Below, in pieces: positions 19,014-27,641 of a stretch of 64,000 bases of DNA. Below the pieces are notes generated by a model. The model searched no databases, was not told the DNA's origin, and saw only the letters and a list, made by a program, of their open reading frames with translations. Source of the DNA: Bdellovibrio bacteriovorus HD100. Its GTDB lineage: Bacteria; Bdellovibrionota; Bdellovibrionia; Bdellovibrionales; Bdellovibrionaceae. The first letter of the stretch is position 1. Each line of letters begins with the position of its first letter. The stretch covers positions 1,302,001 through 1,366,000 of the forward strand of contig NC_005363.1 in assembly GCF_000196175.1 (NCBI RefSeq), read 5' to 3'. The position numbers were made by a program, and so were the translations under genes.

Positions 19014-20402
19014 TTACTTTACAAATTTGACCTGGAACTTTTGACCTTTGATGCGGCCGTCACGCAACTTTTGCATGGCGCCGTCCGCGACTTTCGCAGA
19101 CACCGCCACAAAAGAGATCTTGTCCTGAATTTCAATTTTGCCCACATCTGCCGAAGTCAAACCACCCGCAGCGCCGGTCAAGGCCCCCAGAATATCGCCG
19201 GGACGAAGTTTATCCTTGCGGCCTCCCGAGATGGAGATGGTTTTCATCGGAGCTTCTTTCAGGGTTTTATTCAAACCATACTGATTTTTAAAGCCCAATG
19301 ACGGACGGGCGAACTTGCCGCCAGTCAGCTCTTCGAACTGGCCCAGTTTCAGAGTGTCTTTAGGGTGCGCAATCGTGACCGCAACGCCGGTTTTGCCAGC
19401 TCGGCCGGTGCGACCGATGCGGTGAACATAGATTTCCGGGGAAAGTGGCAGATCAAAGTTAATAACCAGTTCCAGGTTGTCGATGTCCAGGCCCCGGGCC
19501 GCCACGTCGGTGGCCACCAGAATGCGGTGGGATCCGTTGCGGAACATCGCCATCACGCGATCACGTTCACGCTGTTCCATGTCTCCATGCAGGCAGCCGC
19601 TGGCGGCACCCAGGTCATTCAGGCGTTCTGCAATTTCCGCCACTGCATTTTTGGTGTTGCAGAAGATGATAGTGGAATCCGAAGGATGCTGCTGCAAAAT
19701 ACGCATCAGCACGTTGGTTTTGTCGTTGTCTTCGCTGTCATAAACAAGTTGTTCAATCAGGTTTTGCTCTTCATCCTCGATGATCACCTGCTGGGCATGG
19801 CGCTGGTATTTGCGGGAAAGATGTTCGATGGATTCCGGGAAAGTGGCGGAAAACAGAACTGTCTGGCGGGACCCTGGCAGATCACGCATCACAGTTTTGA
19901 TTTCATCGGCAAAACCCATATCCAGCATTTTGTCGGCTTCATCGAGTACTACGGTTTTTACCGCAGAAAGATCAATGCGGTTACGGCCGACAAAGTCCGC
20001 CAGACGGCCTGGTGTGCCGACAACGATCTGCACTCCGTTTTCCAAAGCGTCAGCCTGTTCACGTCCGGATTGGCCTCCGGTCATGGCCAGAACTTTCAAT
20101 CCTGGAAGGCGGCGCCCCAGTTTGCGGATCTCTGTGACCACCTGGCTTGCCAGCTCGCGGGTCGGGCACAGAATGAGGGCTTGCAACAGCGGCTGATCCA
20201 GATTGATTTTGTTCAGGATGGGCAAAGAAAAAGCGGCGGTCTTTCCACTGCCGGTTTTGGCCTGGCCGATGATGTCTTTTCCTGCCAGCAGCAGCGGGAT
20301 GCTTTCCTGTTGGATGGGGGTCAGTGTCTCAAAGCCCAGCTCCTGAACCACAGTCAGAAGTTCCGGGGACAGGGGAAGAGTAGAAAATTCATTCTGGGAC
20401 AC
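19014..20402 (-). CDS. dbpA: ATP-dependent RNA helicase DbpA
   Basis: A 462-residue DEAD-box helicase, close to E. coli DbpA in length. Helicase motifs are complete: Q motif TPIQQ, AKTGSGKT, PTRELA, DEAD, SAT, HGDMEQ, ATDVAARGLD and HRIGRTGRAG. The C-terminal RNA-binding domain has the DbpA hallmarks (KLRPGDILGALTG, ADVGKIEI, GRIKGQKFQVKFVK) that bind 23S rRNA hairpin 92 during large-subunit assembly. The frame is open to 20849, but GTG 20402 is the likely start: GAGG lies 7 bp before it and MSQNEFSTL matches family starts. Divergent from the S1 protein gene. Confidence 0.92.
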   Translation of the reverse strand: MSQNEFSTLPLSPELLTVVQELGFETLTPIQQESIPLLLAGKDIIGQAKTGSGKTAAFSLPILNKINLDQPLLQALILCPTRELASQVVTEIRKLGRRLPGLKVLAMTGGQSGREQADALENGVQIVVGTPGRLADFVGRNRIDLSAVKTVVLDEADKMLDMGFADEIKTVMRDLPGSRQTVLFSATFPESIEHLSRKYQRHAQQVIIEDEEQNLIEQLVYDSEDNDKTNVLMRILQQHPSDSTIIFCNTKNAVAEIAERLNDLGAASGCLHGDMEQRERDRVMAMFRNGSHRILVATDVAARGLDIDNLELVINFDLPLSPEIYVHRIGRTGRAGKTGVAVTIAHPKDTLKLGQFEELTGGKFARPSLGFKNQYGLNKTLKEAPMKTISISGGRKDKLRPGDILGALTGAAGGLTSADVGKIEIQDKISFVAVSAKVADGAMQKLRDGRIKGQKFQVKFVK

Positions 20403-20540
20403 GGGCACACCTCGGAAAAAATGGAAAACACTTAGGTAACAGGGGGGGCTTTTAAAGTCGAGCCCTGAATGAAAATACGAAAAAATGACCGATCCCAGAT
20501 TTAGGTATCCCGACAGGCTCTTTTGTGGCATCAATTCGCC

Positions 20541-21377
20541 ATGGTTCAAATCGGTCAGATCAATAAACTTAAAGTCGTCAAAACAATGGAATACGGAGTC
20601 TTTCTGGATGGCGGAAGTGACGGGGAAATCCTGTTGCCTGCGCGCTATCAGCCGGAAAAATGTGAAGTCGGTGACGAACTGGAAGTTTTTGTCTGCTTTG
20701 ACTCTGAAGACCGTCTGGTGGCCATGACGGAAATGCCGTTTGCGATGGTGGGAACTTTCGGTTTGCTGAAAGTGAAATCCATTGAGCGTGTGGGGGCCTT
20801 CCTGGATTGGGGTTTGCCGAAGGATTTGTTCCTGCCATTCAGTGAACAAACCCGTGATTTGAAGATCGGTCAGAACGTGCTGGTGTATCTGTATCTGGAT
20901 AACACGGATCGAATTTCATCTTCCATGCGTCTGGAGCGTTTCATCGACAAAGAATCCGGGAATTACGAAGCCGGGCAGAGTGTGGATCTGTTGATCGCAG
21001 CCAAAACCGATCTGGGATACAAGGCCATTATCAATGGGCGTCACTGGGGCATGCTGTATGCGAACGAAGTGTTTCAGCAGCTTGAGTACGGTCAGCGCCT
21101 GAAAGGTTTCATCAAGCAAGTTCGTGACGATGGGAAAATCGATTTGCGCCTGAACGAAGCCGGTCACAAAGCCACGGCTGACATCGGTGAGCGCATCATG
21201 GAGTTGTTGAAATCCAAAGGCGGCTTCCTGCCAATCACCGACAAAACAGATCCGGAAGCCATCTATGATCTGTTCGGAGTCAGCAAAAAGAAGTACAAAA
21301 TGGCGCTGGGTGGGCTGTATAAAAAGCGCCTGATCACGGTCCATGACGACGGCATCCGCCTGGCAGTTGGCCGCTAA
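20541..21377 (+). CDS. CvfB-like S1 RNA-binding protein
   Basis: A 278-residue protein of the CvfB/YitL type: several S1-like OB domains (GVFLDGGSDGEILLP, GAFLDWGLPKDLFLPF, GRHWGMLYANEVF, DDGKIDLRLNEAG) and a C-terminal winged helix (YDLFGVSKKKYKMALGGLYKK). Members bind RNA and affect regulator expression in Firmicutes; the function in this group is not established. The ATG at 20541 (MVQIGQINKL) is preferred over 20523 because it matches the family start. It lies in an RNA-metabolism block between dbpA and an RRM protein gene. Confidence 0.85.
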   Translation: MVQIGQINKLKVVKTMEYGVFLDGGSDGEILLPARYQPEKCEVGDELEVFVCFDSEDRLVAMTEMPFAMVGTFGLLKVKSIERVGAFLDWGLPKDLFLPFSEQTRDLKIGQNVLVYLYLDNTDRISSSMRLERFIDKESGNYEAGQSVDLLIAAKTDLGYKAIINGRHWGMLYANEVFQQLEYGQRLKGFIKQVRDDGKIDLRLNEAGHKATADIGERIMELLKSKGGFLPITDKTDPEAIYDLFGVSKKKYKMALGGLYKKRLITVHDDGIRLAVGR

Positions 21378-21388
21378 ATGGCCGCCAC

Positions 21389-21455
21389 GGGGCTTCCCAA
21401 GCCCCCCGATAGGTCTAGACGTCTTACATGGTGGGATTTTGCCCGCAAAACCCAC
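21389..21455 (+). terminator. two hairpins after the S1 protein gene, possible terminator region
   Basis: GGGGCTT and AAGCCCC (21389-21405, loop CCC) form a perfect 7-bp stem. A second hairpin at 21431-21455 pairs GTGGG-TTTTG with CAAAA-CCCAC around loop CCCG, leaving one bulged A. Neither is followed by a clean U-tract, so termination is uncertain. They could instead be part of a long leader of the RRM gene, which starts 246 bp downstream. The rest of 21378-21659 shows AT-rich short inverted repeats (GCTAG...CTAGC at 21601-21617) but no gene. Confidence 0.4.
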
Positions 21456-21659
21456 TTTGGGCCTTTAAGTCTTTGATTTTACAATATTTTGTTTGTTTTT
21501 GCGCGCCGCCGCCCCAAGCCCGGGTGTTCGCAGCTTTCAGCGAAATAATGCTCATTTAGCCTATTCTCATTTTAATTGCTTCCCCTTTTCCGAGAAATTC
21601 GCTAGAAATTCTCTAGCAAGAATTTAGTCTCTGGAGAGTTTTCGGGCATAGGGCCCAAG

Positions 21660-21697
21660 ACCTCTTAAGAGCTTCCCAAAAGCAAATCTTAGGAGGT
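21660..21697 (+). promoter_or_regulatory. hairpin burying the Shine-Dalgarno site of the RRM gene
   Basis: ACCTCTTAAG (21660-21669) pairs with CTTAGGAGGT (21688-21697) over 10 bp, with one U-G wobble. The whole AGGAGG of the ribosome site lies inside the stem. Inside the loop, GCTT (21671-21674) pairs with AAGC (21680-21683). The ATG follows 4 bp after the stem. Such a structure should limit initiation unless it is melted or remodelled, by temperature, by an RNA chaperone or by the product itself. Confidence 0.6.
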
Positions 21698-21701
21698 TTA
21701 T

Positions 21702-22052
21702 ATGGGTAAAAAAATCTACGTTGGAAATCTTTCTTATTCTTTGGATGATCAGTCTTTGGCTGACACTTTCGCTGAATTCGGAAATGTTGAATCTGCACGC
21801 ATCGTGATCGATCGTGAAACTGGTCGTTCTAAAGGTTTCGCTTTCGTTGAAATGTCTACTGACGACGAAGCAGCAACTGCAATCGCTAAATTGAACGGCG
21901 TTGAGTTGATGGGTCGCGCGATGAACGTATCTGAAGCTAAACCAATGGCTCCTCGTGAGAACCGTGGTGGCTTCGGTGGCGGTCGCGGCGGTGGCGGCGG
22001 CGGTAACCGTGGTGGCGGCTTCGGCGGCGGCAACCGTGGTGGTCGTTTCTAA
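21702..22052 (+). CDS. glycine-rich RRM RNA-binding protein
   Basis: A 116-residue protein with one RNA-recognition motif (residues 3-80) and a tail of G/R/N repeats. RNP2 is KIYVGNLSY and RNP1 is SKGFAFVEM, both with the aromatic residues needed for RNA stacking. It belongs to the class of bacterial single-RRM, glycine-rich proteins linked in other bacteria to cold response and RNA chaperoning. Codon use is very regular (GGT/GGC Gly, GTT/GTA), suggesting high expression. AGGAGG precedes the ATG but sits in a hairpin. A strong terminator follows, so the gene is monocistronic. Confidence 0.93.
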   Translation: MGKKIYVGNLSYSLDDQSLADTFAEFGNVESARIVIDRETGRSKGFAFVEMSTDDEAATAIAKLNGVELMGRAMNVSEAKPMAPRENRGGFGGGRGGGGGGNRGGGFGGGNRGGRF

Positions 22053-22074
22053 TTTAAGATTTTAATCTTAGTGA

Positions 22075-22107
22075 AAAGGGCGGAAAGAAATTTCCGCCCT
22101 TTTTTTA
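22075..22107 (+). terminator. rho-independent terminator of the RRM gene
   Basis: AAAGGGCGGAAA (22075-22086) and TTTCCGCCCTTT (22091-22102) form a perfect 12-bp stem with loop GAAA, continuing into a run of T. Confidence 0.95.
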
Positions 22108-22264
22108 TTTCTGAATTCTGTCTTTTCTGTCGACGCTTCAGTCAGCTTACACTTTCCCTGTAATTCACCAATTCCACATCCACGCTAAGTTCCCGATTTC
22201 AGTCACCTCAGCAGTTTTGATTTATTGGCTCTGTCCTTGCTTTAAAAACCTGCAGGAGGACGGC

Positions 22265-22816
22265 ATGACCACACTGGGTATTCGTGTCTCATTTTTGTTC
22301 TTGTTTGCTTTGGCGCTGGCGGCCTGTGGGGGCGGCGGTGGTTCGGGCAGAGTATCGCCTGCCGGGGGTGATTCCAGCGACCAGGAATCCTCTGGAGAAA
22401 GCAATGGCTCCGAGTGTGGAACCATGGTGGACATGGCCTGCGAAGTCCTTGTGGCGGTCAACCAAGAGCGCACCAGTCGCGGGCTGAATGCGCAGACGGC
22501 CCTGCCAGCCTGTGTGGCCGAAGCCCAGGCCCATGCTGATGACATGGTGGCGCGAAATTTCTTCGCCCATGACAGTCCGACGGAAAGCACCTCGCAGCGT
22601 TTTGCACGGTTCGGTCTGTCGGGAAGTTATTGGGGGGAAAACATCGCCGCCGGGTATTCAACCGCCGCCCAAGTGATGGCGGGATGGATGAGTTCCACCG
22701 GGCATCGCAGTAACATCTTAAGTTCCAACTTTCGCACCATGGGTGTGGGGATCGCTGCCAATTCACAAGGCATGCTCCACTGGGTTCAATGTTTTTCGGG
22801 TAAGTCCGCGCTCTAA
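22265..22816 (+). CDS. CAP/SCP-domain lipoprotein
   Basis: A 183-residue lipoprotein with lipobox LAAC followed by a glycine-rich linker. Residues 55-180 are a CAP (SCP/PR-1) domain like bacterial YkwD proteins: VNQERTSRGL, HADDMVARNFFAHDSP, GENIAAGY, WMSSTGHRSNIL and MGVGIA, with the two conserved His and the Glu of the central cavity. The biochemical role of bacterial CAP proteins is mostly unknown. The ATG at 22265 follows CAGGAGGA closely. The gene stands alone. Confidence 0.88.
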   Translation: MTTLGIRVSFLFLFALALAACGGGGGSGRVSPAGGDSSDQESSGESNGSECGTMVDMACEVLVAVNQERTSRGLNAQTALPACVAEAQAHADDMVARNFFAHDSPTESTSQRFARFGLSGSYWGENIAAGYSTAAQVMAGWMSSTGHRSNILSSNFRTMGVGIAANSQGMLHWVQCFSGKSAL

Positions 22817-22854
22817 ATCTGGAGCCAAAATTTCTGGCACTCTTCTTGAATTGA

Positions 22855-24017
<1,163 letters not shown>

Positions 24018-24142
24018 GAAAATCCCCTCGCGGTGGTGTATAACTAAGCCTAGGTTAAATCTGGTAAATTACAAGGTATTCTATTTTGGTGATTCCTCAA
24101 AACCGCCTTAACGTATTTTGATATTTTCGCGGGAGGAATTCT

Positions 24143-24685
24143 ATGTACAAAGCCCTTAGTAAAGCTCTGGTGCTGACTCTTCTTGGTGCAAGCTCTGTAT
24201 CTGCGCAGCAGGACCCTGTAGCCATTATCATTCGCAATGCCAAGGGTGAACAGGTGGGAAATGCGACGCTCACAGATGTGACCAACGGGATGCGTATTCA
24301 GATGGAACTGCAAAATCTTCCGCCGGGAGAAAAAGCCTTCCACATTCATGAAAAGGGGCTTTGTACGGCTCCTGATTTCAAGTCAGCCGGAGGCCACTTT
24401 AATCCGGACAAAAAGAAGCATGGCCACAAGGTCAAAGGCGGACCCCACGCAGGAGATTTCAGCAATATTGTCGTGAAAGAAGATGGGACGGCATCAGTGG
24501 ATGTGGTTAATCCTATGTTGACCGTCCATGCGGGGAAAAATTCGGTGATCTCCAATGAGGGGACCTCGATTGTGATTCATGCCAAAGCGGATGATTATAA
24601 ATCCCAGCCTGCAGGCGATGCCGGAGATCGGATCGCCTGTGGAGAAATTAAAACTCCGCCGGAGTCAAAGCCTGTGATCAAGTAA
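24143..24685 (+). CDS. sodC: Cu/Zn superoxide dismutase
   Basis: A 180-residue periplasmic superoxide dismutase. A Sec signal ([21 protein letters not shown]) is followed by the SodC core. Copper ligands are in HIHEKGLC and in the later VIHAKADD; zinc ligands are in [13 protein letters not shown] and GPHAGDF; a disulfide is expected between the Cys of GLC and that of RIACGEI. It converts superoxide outside the cytoplasm to peroxide and oxygen. GGGAGGAATT precedes the ATG. Its stop directly abuts the convergent L,D-transpeptidase-like gene. Confidence 0.95.
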   Translation: MYKALSKALVLTLLGASSVSAQQDPVAIIIRNAKGEQVGNATLTDVTNGMRIQMELQNLPPGEKAFHIHEKGLCTAPDFKSAGGHFNPDKKKHGHKVKGGPHAGDFSNIVVKEDGTASVDVVNPMLTVHAGKNSVISNEGTSIVIHAKADDYKSQPAGDAGDRIACGEIKTPPESKPVIK

Positions 24686-25432
24686 TTACTTGGCAAAGGC
24701 GTAAATCAAACTTCCGCCCTTAAGCATGCCGATGACTTTGTCACGCAGGTGATTTGCCACTGCCGGGCAACCCCAGCTGCGCCCTTGAATGACACTGGAT
24801 TCTTTTACATAGCTGGCTCCATGAATCACTACAGCGCGGGCACGGGCTTTGGAGTTTGTGCTGGAAAGACCATCCAGTTTCAAAGACAAACCGTGTTTTC
24901 CATAATAGGTCTCTGCTGCCAGATAGTAACCCAAGGAGCTGGCGTTGGAACCGGAGTTGTTGCTGAACTTTTCAGCGTAGCCGTCGTGGTTGGCATCAGA
25001 GCCTTTGCCGTGGGCTGTGTGAATCGCAGTCACTTCCCCAGTGGACATGTTGATGATAAAGAAGCGGGCCTGTGTGGAACGTTTGCCGAAATCGATCAAG
25101 GACATGTATTTTTTGTTCTTGATGCGAGACTGATTTTTGTCGAAGTAAAGAACGGCTTCTGCCAACGCTTTGGAGTTGATCATCCTTTTTGGATCCAGGT
25201 GATCATAGTTTTTCAGTACGGCGGCACTTTCCATCAGGGTGGTGGTGTCTTCCAAAGCGGCGGGTTCGGTTTCTTCGGCTGTGGTTTTGTCTGCGGTGTT
25301 CGTTTCAGGAATTGTCTGCTCCATCTCAGTGTCGTCCGGAAGGACTTCGGCGGAGCTGTAGTCTTGGCCTGCACAGGCGGTCATGGAAAGAAAAGCGGCC
25401 AATACCAGGGATTTTTTAGAGATAAGATTCAT
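24686..25432 (-). CDS. lipoprotein with L,D-transpeptidase (YkuD-like) catalytic domain
   Basis: A 248-residue lipoprotein (lipobox MTAC) with an acidic Thr/Glu linker and a C-terminal murein L,D-transpeptidase catalytic-domain-like region. His204 lies in VVIHGASY and Cys222 in GRSWGCPAV, the HxxxxxxSxGC-type pair of the family. Such enzymes cross-link or modify peptidoglycan stem peptides. The frame is open to 25483, but ATG 25432 has GGAGG 5 bp upstream. Its upstream region is the structured gene-free stretch to 25970. Confidence 0.85.
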   Translation of the reverse strand: MNLISKKSLVLAAFLSMTACAGQDYSSAEVLPDDTEMEQTIPETNTADKTTAEETEPAALEDTTTLMESAAVLKNYDHLDPKRMINSKALAEAVLYFDKNQSRIKNKKYMSLIDFGKRSTQARFFIINMSTGEVTAIHTAHGKGSDANHDGYAEKFSNNSGSNASSLGYYLAAETYYGKHGLSLKLDGLSSTNSKARARAVVIHGASYVKESSVIQGRSWGCPAVANHLRDKVIGMLKGGSLIYAFAK

Positions 25433-25563
25433 CGATCCTCCGTGAAAGATGCTGTGTGTTCTTCGACAGATGCTAGCTGACACGAGGTGTTCGTCGGAAA
25501 AATTGTTACTGCGACATAATTTTTAGGACCTTGTGCGTGGGGGAATCTGCAATGGATTCGGTT

Positions 25564-25609
25564 TTTTCAATTCCTTTGTTCAGTGAACAAACCAAAGTAA
25601 GATTGAAAA
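25564..25609. repeat. nested inverted repeats in gene-free region
   Basis: TTTGTTCA (25575-25582) and TGAACAAA (25584-25591) form a perfect 17-bp palindrome around one G. It is framed by TTTTCAAT (25564-25571) and ATTGAAAA (25602-25609). Read as DNA this is an operator-like dyad; read as RNA it is a two-stage hairpin. Confidence 0.6.
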
Positions 25610-25639
25610 GTCCTGCTGGGGCTTAAGATGCAGTAAGGG

Positions 25640-25926
25640 AGCGGGTTTGCGGTTTTCATCTGCTGCTGAAAGAGTAGTATAGGGGTATGAACTCTGGATG
25701 AATGAAAGTTAGAAATAACTGAAACATCAAAGAGTCCAAAGAGGACCGTGAACGGGTCAACTGGTTTGATCCCTCACCAAAAGGAGCTTGAACAATATAG
25801 TTGTTTCTTAGATGAAAAAAATAGAGTGTGCTTTTGAGTGACTCTGATTCTATTCAAACAAGAACAATTTGTTTTTCTCCAGATCCTCTGTGCCCATGTG
25901 TTTTACACGTGGGCATTATTTTTTTA
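25640..25926 (+). ncRNA. candidate structured RNA or long leader upstream of the VOC gene
   Basis: The 538-bp stretch 25433-25970 has no credible ORF. Its second half contains consecutive hairpins on the plus strand (GTCC...GGAC at 25734-25745, GGGTCAA/TTTGATCCC at 25754-25773, AACAA/TTGTT near 25790-25805) and ends in a terminator at 25891-25925. This is what a small-RNA gene or an attenuated leader would look like. I could not match it to 6S, tmRNA, RNase P, SRP or a c-di-GMP aptamer. The 5' end given is arbitrary. Confidence 0.35.
25891..25925 (+). terminator. rho-independent terminator upstream of the VOC gene
   Basis: TGCCCATGTG and CACGTGGGCA pair over 10 bp (one U-G) around a TTTTA loop and are followed by TTATTTTTTT. 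It ends about 45 bp before the VOC-gene ATG, so it stops a transcript begun in the gene-free region or attenuates that gene. Confidence 0.8.
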
Positions 25927-25970
25927 AGAGCCTGCCTTTACAATGGACTTCATCACACAAAGGAGTCCTT

Positions 25971-26336
25971 ATGCATATCTGCGGTTGGTTTGAAATTCCC
26001 GTTAAAGACATGGGCCGTGCCATGAAGTTCTATGAACAGTCCTTTGATGTCTCTTTCACTTTAAGCGAGATGGGGCCGGTAAAAATGGCCATGTTTCCCA
26101 TGAAGGAAAAGGAGCCGGGCGCCACGGGGGCGCTGGTGCAGGGGGCTGAATACAAGCCGTCGCATGATGGCTGTCTTTTGTATTTCACTGTGAACAGCAT
26201 TGAAGACAGCTTGAAAAAAATAAAAGACAAAGGCGGCAAAACCCTGAGCGAAAAGAAAAGCATCGGACAATACGGCTTTATCGCAACCTTCGAAGACAGC
26301 GAAGGCAACAAAGTGGCTTTACACGCCAAACACTGA
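25971..26336 (+). CDS. VOC (glyoxalase/bleomycin-resistance fold) family protein
   Basis: A 121-residue protein with the two beta-alpha-beta-beta-beta modules of the vicinal oxygen chelate fold: FEIPVKDMGRAMKFYEQSF at the start, MAMFPMKE, LYFTVNSIEDSLKKIKDKGG in the second module and GFIATFEDSEGNKVALHA at the end. Substrates range widely in this superfamily, so no reaction is assigned. AAAGGAG at 25959-25964 fixes the ATG at 25971; a longer frame from 25869 would read through the terminator hairpin. Confidence 0.9.
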   Translation: MHICGWFEIPVKDMGRAMKFYEQSFDVSFTLSEMGPVKMAMFPMKEKEPGATGALVQGAEYKPSHDGCLLYFTVNSIEDSLKKIKDKGGKTLSEKKSIGQYGFIATFEDSEGNKVALHAKH

Positions 26337-26436
26337 TTGGTGGCGTCGCACGCCAAATTCCACCTTATTGAAAGCCAAGTAAGACTGACGACGGTGACAC
26401 TTGCAAATCATGAGGGGCTTCAGGTAGAAGTCCTTC

Positions 26437-26883
26437 ATGAAAAAACTGATGATTTCTGCCTTTGTCCTTTTCTTGTCCCTGAATGCAGGGGCTTCTGTTT
26501 CCAAGCTTGTCTGTGTGCCAGGGTATGAGCCGATGCGTGCTGATGCTGTGATTGAAATTGTCTTCAATCGCACGATCGATCCTCTTAAGCCTGTGATTGG
26601 CAGTTACAACCTTGGTGCGGTTTTAAAACTTCATGATAAAATCACAGGGCAGACTTACACGCGTTCTGATGTTGTGTTTGTTCCAGCGACTTCCATGGAT
26701 GACGTGAATCTGCGCGGGGGCGCGGCGGGCATGGTGCACATCCGGGTCAGCCCGGTGATGAAGAACGGTGCATTCATGGGCCGTTATACCGGAGACCTTT
26801 TCGTAAACGATCTGGATTCCCGGAACTACTACAATCTGACCGGCTCGGTACAAGAGCCGGGAATTGTTTGCGAAACCCGCTAA
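26437..26883 (+). CDS. small exported hypothetical protein
   Basis: A 148-residue protein with a Sec signal (MKKLMISAFVLFLSLNAGAS). The mature part is beta-rich with two cysteines, one near its start (KLVCVPGYEP) and one near its end (GIVCETR), which may form a disulfide. No family was recognised. It may be co-transcribed with neighbouring small genes, but the 87-bp gap to the next one contains a separate ribosome site. Confidence 0.7.
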   Translation: MKKLMISAFVLFLSLNAGASVSKLVCVPGYEPMRADAVIEIVFNRTIDPLKPVIGSYNLGAVLKLHDKITGQTYTRSDVVFVPATSMDDVNLRGGAAGMVHIRVSPVMKNGAFMGRYTGDLFVNDLDSRNYYNLTGSVQEPGIVCETR

Positions 26884-26969
26884 AAGCTTTTTAGGCAGTC
26901 TTGTTCCGGGACTGTTCCATTCTGCCTCCATAGTCCTTTTCTATTCTTGAAGAGGACGAGGAGGTCCTT

Positions 26970-27275
26970 ATGATTCAAACTCTTAAAAAACAAATGATGG
27001 CGACTCTGATTCTTGCGGGGCTGACAACGGCTCATACAAGCTTTGCTCAGGAAAAATCCCATGAAGCTTTGCGGGAGGCATTCCGTGCCTGTCACGATGA
27101 ACTTGGTATTGAACAGCCAGAGCCTGGCCAAAGACCGCAGGCCCCCGATGAAGAAACCCGAAAAAAAATTGATACCTGTCTGAAAGAAAAGGGCTTTGAA
27201 GTCTCTAAGTTCGGGCGTGGTGGCGGGCCTGGCAAAGGTCGACCTGAGCGTTCCTCGGACGGCGGTGTGCAATAG
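26970..27275 (+). CDS. small exported hypothetical protein with a Cys pair
   Basis: A 101-residue exported protein (signal to about residue 26, TSFAQE). The mature part is a short helical segment with two cysteines (FRACHDELGIEQPEP and DTCLKEKGFE) about 35 residues apart, then a G/R/P-rich tail. This helical two-Cys pattern with a glycine-rich tail recurs in small exported proteins of this lineage in my experience, but I cannot name a family. GAGGAGGTCC precedes the ATG. Confidence 0.7.
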   Translation: MIQTLKKQMMATLILAGLTTAHTSFAQEKSHEALREAFRACHDELGIEQPEPGQRPQAPDEETRKKIDTCLKEKGFEVSKFGRGGGPGKGRPERSSDGGVQ

Positions 27276-27359
27276 TCAGATTGAGATCGGAAGGGACTCT
27301 TGGATTTTGGTGGACTACACTGAATTTCAAGAGTCCAGAGGAACTTTTTAGGAGGGCTT

Positions 27360-27641
27360 GTGAAAACACTGGATAGATGCTCACTGCGCGTGGGCCAGGA
27401 ATTAGTGATCAGGGAATCAGAGCGCGGAGATGATCTGCATCGCGGGGATCGTTTGCGGGTTGTCGGATTTCAGATGCTTTCAGAGACCGTCAGTCAGAAC
27501 TTCCGGATTGGAAGTTCCTTTTACTGGGAGGGGGAGGCCGTTTTTACACGCCTGTATGTGGCGGAACTTAACGGCGGCATGTATCTGGTGTGGCCGGAGG
27601 AAACCACCAACGGCCACTTTGATGTCCAATATCTGCGTTAG
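27360..27641 (+). CDS. hypothetical small cytoplasmic protein
   Basis: A 93-residue protein without signal or membrane segment. It begins with GTG, supported by TAGGAGGG 6 bp upstream. The predicted fold is mostly beta (SLRVGQELVI, GDRLRVVGFQM, YVAELNGGMYLVWPEE). No family was recognised. Its stop overlaps that of the TolC-like gene by 4 bp. Confidence 0.65.
   Translation: MKTLDRCSLRVGQELVIRESERGDDLHRGDRLRVVGFQMLSETVSQNFRIGSSFYWEGEAVFTRLYVAELNGGMYLVWPEETTNGHFDVQYLR

Noticed and set aside
19365-20435. Long plus-strand frame of 356 codons antisense to dbpA
   Set aside because: The minus strand encodes a full-length, motif-complete DbpA. The antisense frame has no recognisable domain, low-complexity His/Gln-rich composition and no ribosome site.
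25484-25926. Known RNA families (6S, tmRNA, RNase P, SRP, c-di-GMP aptamer) in the gene-free region
   Set aside because: None of the conserved sequence blocks of these RNAs could be found by eye; only hairpins and a terminator are visible.
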